Positions 9,268-19,312 of a stretch of 21,425 bases of DNA are shown piece by piece. The stretch is from NCBI GenBank assembly GCA_022376515.1, contig WTXI01000500.1, positions 1 to 21,425 of the forward strand. Reading direction: 5' to 3'. The first letter of the stretch is position 1, and every line of letters begins with the position of its first letter. Below the pieces are notes generated by a model. It was not told the DNA's origin. It did no database searches and worked only from the letters and a program-made list of their open reading frames with translations. Made by a program: the position numbers and the translations under genes. The DNA comes from Lactifluus volemus (Eukaryota; Basidiomycota; Agaricomycetes; Russulales; Russulaceae).

Positions 9268-10788
9268 CTACCATTCCGCGAACCCTGTCAATTTGCCATC
9301 CCAAGCCCACCAGATCAACTCATCTTCCTCATCCACTTCCGCTGTAGCAGCAACACTTCCAGGAGGAGGAGGAGCAAGGGCAGACGCGACGACCTCGACT
9401 TTACCCTCATCGTCGGCTCTGGCGCCGGTTTGGCAACTGACGAGAACACCCTCCGTTCGGATACCAGCAGCGGCACCACCACGCCGCCGCGTTTTTTTGG
9501 CTAACGATTTGTCTTCTGCGTCCTTGTCGAGGCCGGAATCGATGAGAAAATCTCGCAACATGCTGTCCAAAGACACGCTGATATTTTGCCGCGGGAGCCA
9601 CGCGGGATGCGAGAAACGCCGAGGGGCACGGAGGAGGACATGAGTTTGCGTCGGCGCTAGCGAGAGCCCCGTCAGAGGTTTACACATTTAGTTTTGGTGA
9701 AGAAGAGAACGGGTAGGCACCTAGCTCGGCCGCGATCCCACCGCCTTCGGCATACGCGTTCACTAGCGTGCGTGCGAGCAGGCGCTCCGTCGCACGCAAA
9801 GCTTGTTGTTCTTCGGCGTAAGTGCGAGTTAACTGTGGAACCAGGTACGGTTGTGAAGCGCCGCCACTTGACGAAGATTTGGGGGAGAGAGACAGTCGGA
9901 GCGGTCGACCGGCCTTTAATACCGCTGGTGCTGACGACGATTGCGGCGAGGGCACCTCAGGTGGCGGTGACGGTGATGGTGAGGGGGGATCGGAGGCAGG
10001 TGGTGAAATCGGTGATTCCTCGGTGTCGGTGACATCACTGCTCGTGTCTTCTTCTACCTCCTCCTCCACGAAAGAGTCACCGCTCGCTTCACTCCCATCA
10101 TCACTACTGCTACAGTCATCCGTCTCGTCTTTCTTCGCTCGTTCACCCCAAATCTTCACCTCGAGCCCCTCTAGCGCAAGTATAACCCGCGCCTTTGGCG
10201 CGCCAATCGTAGGGCCAAGCACCAGCGCAAGGTACGCGGTGTGTGTGCTCGCGTGGTTCTGATTTCGTGCCAGAGCAGTAGAGAGCGCTGAGAAAGTCGT
10301 GTGAAGATGCGAGGACAGTTCATCGAACGTGGTAATCATGTCTGCGCGCTTTTTGGCTGCACGCGACGCGGATGACGCGCCTGGAACGCGCCCTAGCTGC
10401 GCAACGGGGCTAGATAAGGCGAAGGTGGGGGGGGGGGGAAGACGTGCGATGTGCGGCAGGGTATGTTAAAAAAAAACAAGGGTGTGACGTACAATGGAAC
10501 CTGACTCTTGAGGAAGAGGACGTGCCCAAGCAGCGCGACTGCGAGACTCGCGGCCATGTCCTCTGAGATCACAGGCATGTCCAACCTCATGGACGGTATG
10601 TTGAGCTCGCGTTCTCGCTTTAGTGGCACATTCAACCGCTGTCCGTCGGCATCCCGCTCAAATGATGTAGATGCGAGAGACATTTCGGGTCTGTCACTGG
10701 GATGACCGGCCTTTAAAGACGGAAAGGGGGAAGAAGGGGAGGTTTTGGGTGGGGAAGGGGGGAGGTAAGACGGTGTCAGAGTGGGCAT
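9268..10788 (-). CDS. MAD2L1BP: p31comet / MAD2L1-binding-protein-like protein
   Basis: Three exons (10493-10788, 9721-10409, 9268-9656) give 1374 nt, or 457 residues. I assign it by motif order to the p31comet family, HORMA-fold adaptors that bind closed Mad2 and work with the TRIP13 ATPase to switch off the spindle checkpoint. An N-terminal helix ALLGHVLFLKSQVPFPVAQL resembles the family's LLKY...QRQQLP-P-EQL block. After AAKKR comes a FDELSSHLHTTFSAL helix, then a strand ARVILALEGLEVKIWGE. A Ser/Glu/Pro-rich linker of about 100 residues follows. The C-terminus has THVLLRAPRRF, WLPRQNISVSLD and ELIWWAWDGKLTGF, matching the family's final strands (R-x-x-x-K-L-x-V-x-L and W-x-x-x-x-F-x-G-F). 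Overall identity is low, so a conserved fungal protein of other function remains possible. The tandem-duplication breakpoint falls in its last exon, but the full gene survives. Confidence 0.6.
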
Positions 10789-10902
10789 TTCAATTGTGTG
10801 ATGTCTCGAGCATGTTGCGTCCCTGCAGCATTGACGATTCGTCACGTGAGCGTCGATCGTGGTGGTAACTTATTATTACGATGCGTAGTGTAGTGTACCT
10901 AA

Positions 10903-13125
10903 TCAAGGATCTAATTCCTCTGACCCAATGTCCTCTCCCACAGTTTCCCAGCCCACGATGTCCATCGGCCCCCTGAGCTGGGATCGTGAATGAGACCAGT
11001 CCCGTTTTCCAGCCCAAACTGACAGACAAAGAGCAATCATGCAAGCCAAAAGGTTCCAGTAGAGAGACTGGATATAACATTCCCGCCCGACTAGGCATTG
11101 ATGTGCGCTGGTTGACTGCTGCGCATCTGTGGGTAAATTACTGGAATTGGATGGTGTTTCGTGGGCATCAAGGTTGCGCCCGAAAGCAATTGACAAGACA
11201 TTTCCTCCCAAGACCGGAAAGATTGAAACGCCCCCCCAATTCTCGGAGAAATGAGCTGTATTATTGGTCACTCTTGGAGGTACTAAGAGAGGAAAAGAAA
11301 CGACCCTACGCACCAAGCCCGAACCATTCGATGGCTATCGTTGGCAGCAGACCAAACCAACAACCATAAGCAAATCCCACAAGCCCACTCGCCATCCAAA
11401 GGTTGTGCACATCGTCTATTACCATGAGCGACAAAATCGCGAGGATAAAGACAACGACCACGAGCGGCAAACAGAACGAGCGTGGGACACGAATGCGCGA
11501 CTTGGCTGCATCTGCGGCGAATCCAATGATTATGCGGCCAAAGCAATTCGCAAGGCTTAAGACCGATACTTGTGCGGCTTGCCATGCGGATGACTCGGCC
11601 TCATTATAGGCTGGATTGTCATGCGCAAAGAGTGCTTGTGCGATAGAACCCACGTTATTGATATCTGAGGTGATGCCTGCAATAAGATGGGCCCTATATA
11701 CACGAACAAGGGAGACTCACACATTAATCCTGTACCGGCCACTTGGGAGTGTTAGCACAGTCGTCCAGACCAAACAGAAAAAAAATACCAACAAAGTGAG
11801 TGAGAAAGACACATGACCCAAAAGTCGACCGACTTCCATAATGTCCACCGGTACAAATCGACTCCACGTCCTTCCACAATCTTTTCCGTTGGAAGTTCCC
11901 CTTCAGGAAGAGATGTGGTGTGAGGTAGGCCGCGACTATGAAAGCTAGCAGACGGCGAAAGCTCCAACGAGTCAGACACTGTGACATGTGGAGTGCCTGC
12001 GTGCCGTTGTGCGGAGTGCTGCAATGCGGGCTTACGTGTTTCTTCTTCCTCATTCCCATCTGGATGAAAAAGTAAAGGGACTGAGCTCGAGCTGCGACGG
12101 ATGTGATGTGGGAATTCATCAGCGTCGGACACAGATAGTGGCTGATAATCGTTTAGGGATCCATCCTCTACAGGTGTTATCCCATTTGAGGGCAAAGGGA
12201 TTGGCCGCACGAAGAAGAAGCCAAGGATCATAGGAAGCGCTGTACCCAGTGAAAGTACAAGCAAAAAATCCGATGTGTTGCCTGGAAAGAGTATATGCGA
12301 GATGGAAGAAAAGAAGAATGCAGAGAGCCCAAAGCCGGCCATAACGAGACCGACAACGATGGCTCGCTGGATGGCTGTAAGGATACTCAGATAGGATATG
12401 GTAAAGGCAAAACTCACGAAGTGGTCCGGGAAAGTTTTAGCTGTGGTGTTCATGGCACTCGCCATGCCAGCATGTCCGCCAACACCAGTAATAAAGCTGC
12501 ACGTGACAAGGAGTACCAAGTGCAGCTCGCTGAGCTTCGCTTCATCGCCAAGCCCTGCGTCAAAGACACCACGTATTCCAGAATAACCAGACAGGAGGAA
12601 TATAAACGCGGCGATAAGAAGTGGTCGTGGACCGTTTGCGTCGACAACTTTGCCCACGAACGGGCCAGTCATGTATACTCCGACTAGAGATAAAATTAAA
12701 GAATGTACACCAAGGGATGTATGAAAGTCGTACCGTTCCCAGCGACGGCAAATACGTTTAGCTGAGTATGTGTGAGATGAAGACGCGCGCCGAGCTGCGG
12801 GAGGTATGCTAGAAAAGGAAAAGTATGAATATAGGTATGCATCGAAGTTTGCATGTATGGGAAAGGGCTCTTGGGGGGCATGATAGTGAAATGGGATAGT
12901 GTGCGGATATGAGACGGCGAGATGTCTGTTCCAAGTTCGAGGGTTTGTCAACTCACCAGACACGACCTACAGGAAGAAATGAGGTTAACAAGATAGACCA
13001 TAAATAGGGGCATGACATACATAGTTAGAACCCGAGCTGAGCGACACGAGTATCGAGGTGACGAGAGTGGTCAATCTTGCGACACTGAATAGACCCGGAA
13101 CAGTTCCGGATCCAGAGCCACGCAT
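10903..13125 (-). CDS. MCH1: MFS transporter, MCH1 / nodulin-like family
   Basis: Eight exons (13021-13125, 12957-12966, 12734-12808, 12418-12683, 11793-12366, 11721-11741, 11314-11664, 10903-11255) give 1755 nt, or 584 residues. The N-terminal half has hydrophobic segments with YMTGPFVGKVVDANGPRPLL (the MFS loop 2-3 signature G-x-x-x-D-x-x-G-x-R). It then has GVGGHAGMASAMNTTAKTFP and AGFGLSAFFFS, diagnostic of this subfamily. A polar, Ser/Glu-rich cytoplasmic loop of about 130 residues separates the halves. The second half opens with LLAGTGLMYINNVGS and contains CFGRIIIGFAADAAKSRIRVPR, EWFGLAHFSENWG and a terminal membrane segment before an acidic tail. Yeast Mch1 is a vacuolar monocarboxylate-transporter homologue with unknown substrate, so the substrate here is also unknown. 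Exons 2 and 6 are 10 and 21 nt. The donor of intron 5 (GTTGGT) is the least certain junction. Confidence 0.87.
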
Positions 13126-13286
13126 GGCTTAGTAGGATTAGACCTAGATAATAGGTGATTTCAACTCTGATGAGCTGGTGTCGTAGTTGCAAATGGTCAA
13201 CGAGACCTAAAAGGGAGCAAGGAAGGAAGCCTTCCCCACGGGGAGATCACTGTGATGGTCCGCTTCGGAAAGTTCCGACATGTCCT
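13126..13286. promoter_or_regulatory. Shared divergent promoter of the MFS and Nudix genes
   Basis: Only 161 bp separate the two divergent start codons. An exact 6+6 inverted repeat, TCGGAA-AG-TTCCGA, lies at 13265-13278, ending 8 bp before the Nudix ATG; its core fits a GAAnnTTC heat-shock-element unit. A related 7+7 palindrome, CCGGAAC-A-GTTCCGG, lies at 13095-13109 inside the first MFS exon. That these are binding sites is inference only. Confidence 0.4.
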
Positions 13287-14782
13287 ATGTCACCACCGCG
13301 TTCCTCTATCCTCACGTCCAACTTGGATTTATACAAATTTCACAGACCCAAGTTACGCGTACATGACACGCCCTACCCTTTGAAGCGTGAATCCGAGCTG
13401 TACAATACCACCCTTACGTGCTCCATCCAACCCTTACTGTTTCGGTTTCCAGATCCCTCAAGAACCTCTCGACGCATCGTACCAAGCGTCCAGCTCCGCC
13501 ATATCCACGCGCATGTTGTGCTGCTGTACTTGTGGCATTGTTCGTCGGGCGGGCAGGCGACCTTTACGTTCTACTCAGCCAGCAAGCTCCCTTTCTCTAC
13601 CCTTGCCGTATATCCTATAGCCGACCTCACCATAATAGACGAGCCAAAACCCTTACGTCATATGCTGGTGACACCGCACTCCCTGGAGGAAGGGTCGATG
13701 ACGAGGATAAGACGATCGAGGATACCGCTGTGCGTTTCGATAGCATGCATCCATTTTGTCAAACTGATCGTGACAGGACTTTCCTCTAGAGACGAGAAGC
13801 ATTCGAGGAGGTCCTAGCTCTCTCGCACTTTCTTCTACGGTGATGTTTTCGCTCACAATCGCGTAGATTGGCCTTCCACAGGATAAGGCCAAACTACCCC
13901 TATTGTGTATTCTTGACCCTTTTATTGTAGGAAATGAGGTGCTCGTAACTCCGTACGCTCACTCTTTCGTCTCCTTCTAAGCCACTCTCTTTACACGCAC
14001 ACATCACACTCCCCCAGCGTAGTCGTGCTCATCCTCGACAACACCCTCCAGGTACGTAATGTCACAATCACAGCCCTATTCCCCCCCCTGGTATCAATTC
14101 GCGACTTTGAATTTTCTTCTTGATCTGTACTCAGCCCGTATTAAACGCCCCAGAAGTAGACACCCTCTTCTCTCACCCACTTGCCTCGTTCCTCTCCACC
14201 CAATTTCCCGAGCGTGCAGAACCGAGGGGACCGTTCCTCGAAGCCGAAGCTCACGCCGAGACCGCCGCCCTTGAACTACAATATCACACCTACAGCGACG
14301 TGCCCTGGCCATTGCGGTGGCTCGCGCACCCCCCTGACGTGCATCCTCCCCCCCGCGCAGTGCGCATGCACCGATTCCTCACTGGCCGCGAAGCCGGCGG
14401 GATCAAACCCATCTACGGGCTTACCGCGTGCGTCGTTTCTTGCTCCTCCTCCCCCCCCAAAAAAAGCGGGGATTTGATTCCTATCAAACAGTTTTTTCCA
14501 GTGTGTCTAGTGACTAATTGCCTATTTCTGTACAGCGCTATCCTCATACGAACCGCGGCCATCGCTTACGGCCGTCCGCCAGAGTATCCAGTGCAGGCGC
14601 GCGATGAGCCTGAGATTAACGAGCGCGTCGCGTGGTCGTTGCGCCACCCCGGGAAGAAACTTGAGGAAGCCATGCAGAGAGAAGGCTTCGATGGAGAGCG
14701 CGCGGCGCGGATTTGGGATAAATGGGAGGGCGGGAAATGGAGAAAGGGTAGGTTCCGAGGGCGGGTACCATCCCGATTGTGA
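13287..14782 (+). CDS. PCD1: Nudix hydrolase, PCD1-like coenzyme A diphosphatase
   Basis: It probably cleaves CoA or oxidised CoA to phosphopantetheine and 3',5'-ADP, as peroxisomal Pcd1/NUDT7 do. Eight exons (13287-13399, 13453-13581, 13639-13729, 13790-13810, 13867-13952, 14018-14051, 14135-14427, 14536-14782) give 1014 nt, or 337 residues. The fold begins with CAAVLVALFVGRAGDLYVLLSQ. SYAGDTALPGG follows, then the Nudix helix TIEDTARREAFEEIGL, carrying the REAxEExGL metal-binding core assembled across two introns. Next come LLCILDPFIVGNEVLVTPVVVLI, NAPEVDTLFSHPL, SDVPW and RMHRF, which are typical of fungal homologues. Intron 2 (13582-13638) starts with GCAAGC and is a GC-AG intron; leaving it in adds 19 residues without a stop. 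The start is uncertain; another in-window exon arrangement at the 5' end is possible. The C-terminus has no obvious peroxisomal SKL signal (it ends SRL, close to the PTS1 consensus). Confidence 0.87.
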
Positions 14783-15076
14783 TGATCATCGCAAGATGTG
14801 GTGGCTTCATCCTACCTAGCCTCTTACCCCCAAGAGAGCTTATTTCTTTTGCTGTGTTAGTACAATGGTACTTCCAGGGAAATGAATTTTGATTATTAAT
14901 GATCATTAACTGCTTGTTGGGAGGCTTATCTAGTCAAGTTATGAAGGCTCTACACTGGTCCCGTATGTGTCCACTGGTATCCTAAAAATTTGCAATCAAA
15001 ACAAGTCCTTATATATAATTGGAGCTGGAATGTCCGGCGCAAGGCGAGATGACTTGCAAGTCACCTGGCACGCACA
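14783..15076. other. Convergent 3' intergenic region; no gene seen
   Basis: The Nudix and 5-phosphatase genes end towards each other here. The region is AT-rich in the middle (near 14890-14905 and 15010-15020), as expected for 3' UTRs. A perfect 14-bp palindrome TGACTTGCAAGTCA lies at 15050-15063, just past the 5-phosphatase stop. No coding or RNA signal is visible. Confidence 0.6.
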
Positions 15077-18000
15077 TCACAAAACCAGTTGTCGGGTATA
15101 AAATTCTCGAGCGTTATCTAGCAGCCGCCGTTCGTGCACAGACCATTGAGACTGGACCTCCTCTTTCACGCGGTTCCGCGCGTCGGCTTGCATAGACTTG
15201 ATGGATACGCTGAATGCCGCAGAGATGGGACGGTGGTCCGAGACATCTGCCTCGTATCGCTTGTAGTGCAGCTGTTCAACACGGGTCGGGTCACGCACGC
15301 GCCACAGCACCCGGTCGCACCACGCTGGGATGCGGCGCTTCTCTGACGTATCATACTCGGTACTGTGGAGGTCGTACTTGTACGTGGGTGGAAACGTAAT
15401 GGGGCCTTCCATGAAGGTGTGCAGACGGACGTTAGTTTTCATCTCTTTCGTGAGTTGGTCGTGGATCAAAAGGCTTTGATACGTGTTCTGTTGGACGGAG
15501 GATACGACCACGTCCCTTCGATGGTCAATTCGGTAGTTCAGGTCACCGCTCATCTGTATGTGTGTAAATGTGCGGTTGACGCCTAACTTCCTGGGAACTC
15601 ACGAAGACAATCTCGTGGTCCAGAGCCATGGTACCATCGCCCCCGCCAACAAAGGCGGAGGTTTCGTCCAGGGTTTCCGGTTCTGGGAATAGCCTCTCAT
15701 GTTCAACGATTGCCGCAGCATCCGCATTCCGGTCGCGAACCCGTCTGTGTCCAGCAGCTAAGTGGCAATTCAGGAAGCACAAGGAAGTGTCGTCCATCAA
15801 AAGTCTGACCGCAACAGCGCCCTGGGACGTACTGCGTCACGATTCGAGATGACACTCGGATAGTATGGCACGTACCTTATTTCCAAATCTACCTCGCACA
15901 CCCCGAGAAATGGTATGCGCTGCACAATCACGTGTCGTCGCCAGTTCCTTGTCCTTGACCAAAACACAGCTCAGCAGCCCAACGAGCTCTTTTGTGTAAA
16001 GAAGTTTGTATCGGTGATTCGGCAGCGCAAACGCTACTGCGCCAACGAGCTTGTCCGCCCATCGCCGATGCTCCGAGTGTAATGTACTCGAGGCACCTTC
16101 CAACCCTTTCTTCTTCTTAAGGAACTTCGCGACGTTCGCCTTGTCAAGCGGCACAACCTCCTGAAGGCCAAAAACGATGATGTCGGGGGAATCTACACTG
16201 TTCAGCGCCTCGTACAGGAAGGATGAATTCTCCTTGCTTCCGGATAATTGTTCAGGTTTGCAGGCGCCGATGTTCCACGAAATGAAGAGGATGGTAATAT
16301 TACGGAAGTGGCTGAAGCACTTCTCTACCTTCAAAAGTTCTGCGTCTGCCAGTAGTGGTGAGTTATCTCTAAAACGCAAACAGTCATTTAGATCGTTACC
16401 TTGCCAATCTGCTCCCAGGAAGCCATCCCAAGTTTTGACATTGTCATCTCGACCGACACTGTAGACACACAACCTTCCGATCTTGTCAATGCTGTAGGGA
16501 TCCACCGCAATCTTCTGCAATGGCAATGGTGACTGGCTATTCCAGTGAGCGACCCAATTATTGGTCATGACCCAAGGGCGCGAATCGACACTGTAGGCGG
16601 CAATAGTCCCATTCCTTCCGCCCACCCATAATCGATTATTGATCCCCACGAGACACAGCACATCCGAATTGGAGATGCGCATAGCCTCCTCACACACCGG
16701 AAGACCATCGTCTGTAGCAAGCAACCAGACTGTGACGAAGCCACCTTCGTGACCGAGATAAACGTGGTCGGGGTCAGAAGGCAGGATCGTCCCTGACGTG
16801 ACCGTGCCGACTTGATCCGTAGGTAATACGGAGCGTGTCGGCGATCCCGGAGTCCAGACGTCATAAATGCGCACAGAAGGGCCCCGTGTCCCTGGCGCAG
16901 TTGCTTCGCGCGCAGAAGTCCACAGCTTCCCTCCGAATATTCCAACGAATCCATGACTTTCAGTGATTCGAGTGTTGCGACCCGCAGCTGAAGCGAGACG
17001 AAGATCTTCTCCCGTAGCCCCAGGCGTCCAAATAGTGACTTTCCCAGTGTCATCAATTGATAGCATCGCATCGCCATGGCGGAGCATCCGCGTGATAGCA
17101 GAAAGATGAATTGACAACCTTGTGCCAGTAAGCTGGCCAGTTGTTACGTCGAGCTCTAGCATGTGGCCATCTTTTGTACCGATCCAGACGTATCGGCCTT
17201 TACTTTGAGCTCCCTTCGCTGGACAAAACTCGAGACTGGTAGCCTTAAGTTCTTTAAGTCCCACGGCTTTGCCGTCAAGCACCAATATTGGACTCTCGGA
17301 CAGGCTGAGATCATAGACTTTGACGTGGTGGCCAGTGGCTGCCACATAGACATGGCCAGCAGCACAGATGATCGCAGAGTGTGTTTGTGTCTGAACTTGG
17401 ACAGAGTCGTACTTGTGACAACGAAGGACAGGAGATCGTCGTGACGAACGACTGGTATCCGGCATGGCATTCAAGAATTTACTCCTAGAGTCCTCTTCTT
17501 CGGCAGACTCTTCGGACTCTTCGTCGGAGCTGATAGATGGACGAACAGCGGGTAGTTTATCACCAGGAGCGATCATGCGTGTTGGTGGGGGTGGGAGCTT
17601 TCCACCTGCAGCGCCGTGCCTCTGGCCTGTCGGAACTGAATGCACAGAGGGTGAACTCCCCTTCTCGACGTTATCCATATCGACGGCCTCCTCTGCATCG
17701 TCTGAATCACGTGTAAGCTGTCTTGTAAACACAACAGGCCGGTGAGAGTGGGTGGGCGGGGGAAGGTGAACTACAGATGCATGGGAGTGAACTACCTGAG
17801 GGATGTGAAGTGTCGAGGGAATCCGCGATGAAGATTGTGAAGGGTAGGAAGGGGTGGGTGCCGATACCTTGCGTATTGTGGGTGGATGAGAGGGAGTAAG
17901 AGGTCGGCGCAGGGGAAGTGGCGGAGGCAGTGGTCCTGCGAAGGATGACACCGGTGACTCTGTCAGTAGCTCATCCGTCACTGCAGAGACTTTGGAAGAG

Positions 18001-19062
18001 CTGGAACGTGGTGGCATCGGTGGTGGTGGCCCGCTCCGGTCACTTCCGCTAGGGACTCGGCTTAAATTACTCGCTGAAGCAGCATTAGAACTACTGGATG
18101 ATGACCGAGAGTTTTTGCGAGCCGCGTAAGCGGTGGGTCTCTGCAGTGAGGGTGAAGGAGCAAGCGCTAATACATTTGTAGTGACGGCCTGCCCACCAAC
18201 TTCCGGTTCAGATTGGTGGCCATTGGGATTTGGAGGATATGAAACACGGCCAGGACGACGTGGTAGATATGGCTTTGGACTGGGCCGCGGAGGGAGAGTA
18301 GGCGCGGTGTCGTCAAAGTTCGATTCAAAGGGGTTTGAGTAAGATGGGATTTGCGGGGGATGTACCTGCACCGGGCGTCGCGGTGTTGGAAGTGGAAGGG
18401 AGACAACAGAACTAGTAGCGTGGTAAGCCTTTGCGCTTTTATTGGATTACACGTCTGCCCATGGATCTGCAGCGCTAGTGGGTTCCATCGTAGATGGGTC
18501 CAGGGCAGCACATAATCGTTTGATAGGACTAGAAAGAACGATGGAAAGAAAAGGACTCACCCTTGGCTACTTGATGGTTCGTCAGCCGTGCCATCGGCCT
18601 CAGCGCTCGCGTCTGTAACTTCAGTCTGGTCCAAGCGGAGGTCAGGTACAGGAGGTGGGTTCGCGCGGCGAGGCGTTGTTTGATAGATGATGGGCTCCGG
18701 TTCTCTGCTACATTATCCGGGGTCGCATGGAGTAAGGGAGGAGTGGAAGAGGATGGTGATTCGATTTGTTGTTTCGGTCCCCGCGACGGCGGTGGCGGCG
18801 GCGGACGCTTGCGTAACGAACTCTGGTCTGGCGGTGGTGATTTAAGAAGCACTGGGTCATTTGACGGCGTCGGCGAAGAGCGACGGCCTGGCGACTGCCT
18901 AGGGCTGAGTAAAGGGCTCTTGTCACCGGGGCGACGCGATGCAGTAGGGTTCGGAGGAAATGTCTTTGCCTTTTGCTCAAACAAACTTCTTAGGTCCTTC
19001 ACAGCTGGAGTGATGCCGGTCTCGATGTCAATTTCTTGCGAGCGAGACGAGCGAGCAGACAT
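15077..19062 (-). CDS. Inositol polyphosphate 5-phosphatase with WD40-like N-terminal region
   Basis: It removes the 5-phosphate from phosphoinositides or soluble inositol phosphates. Six exons (18788-19062, 18561-18704, 18453-18528, 15876-18365, 15603-15821, 15077-15553) give 3681 nt, or 1226 residues. Residues 1 to about 470 are low-complexity, rich in Pro, Ser and Arg, with several PPPP and PPRP tracts that could bind SH3 or WW domains. Residues about 480-830 have beta-propeller-like repeats (VYVAATGHHVKVYDL, YVWIGTKDGHMLELD, VYLGHEGGFVTVW, LWVGGRNGTIAAYS, VYSVGRDDNVKTWDG). The catalytic IPPc domain follows with FISWNIGACKPEQL, FGLQEVVPL (metal-binding Glu), LCFLNCHLAAG, GDLNYRID, FPPTYKYD, RIPAWCDRVLW and SDHRPISAAF, so every catalytic motif is present. 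Intron 1 (18705-18787, donor GTCGCG) was chosen because the frame changes from the N-terminal part to EPEPIIYQTTPRR; that junction is the weakest. There is no Sac1 domain, so it is not a synaptojanin. Confidence 0.88.
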
Positions 19063-19312
19063 CCTTCAACGGTTTGCGGTGGGTACGATGGCCGCGGACA
19101 GGGGAGAAGTCGTGGGGGTTGTGAATGTATTCAATTGCTTATTCAACTTATGACACCACTTGTTTTTGTCCCAGGCTTTCGCTTATCAAGGTCACCATGT
19201 ATCATGATGTATGTGGACGAAACACAGCAACACAGCATTGACATTGGCACTACCAAACAATTACGGTCCTTGTAACATATCCGTATCGAGAGCGACAACA
19301 ATTAGGACATCA

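Larger units (their letters stand above)
4979..9543. repeat. Tandem duplication, copy 2 (intact copy)
   Basis: This is the direct repeat of 657-4980. Its right end is GGAATCGATG at 9534-9543, after which the p31comet-like exon continues into unique sequence (AGAAAATCTCGC). At the internal junction GGAATCGATGG, the right-end sequence of the unit runs straight into the left-end sequence and they share ATG. Both protein genes in this copy are open and correctly spliced on paper. Confidence 0.93.

Noticed and set aside
657..9543. Duplication as an assembly artefact (the same region assembled twice)
   Set aside because: The copies differ at many positions, by several indels and by a 148-bp insertion, and have a clean microhomology junction. 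Collapsed or haplotypic duplicates would not normally end inside an exon this way, though read support should still be checked.
9822..10262. Plus-strand 146-residue open frame
   Set aside because: It is antisense to the Ser/Glu-rich exon of the p31comet-like gene, with composition explained by that exon.
12295..12687. Plus-strand 130-residue open frame
   Set aside because: Antisense to MFS transporter exons 4 and 5, with no motif or start context.
13155..13817. Plus-strand 220-residue open frame taken as one gene
   Set aside because: Its first part supplies the Nudix exon 1, but after 13399 it reads out of the frame that encodes the Nudix fold.
18680..19153. Plus-strand 157-residue Gly-rich open frame
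   Set aside because: Reverse reading of the Pro-rich first exon of the 5-phosphatase; poly-Pro codons give poly-Gly in reverse.
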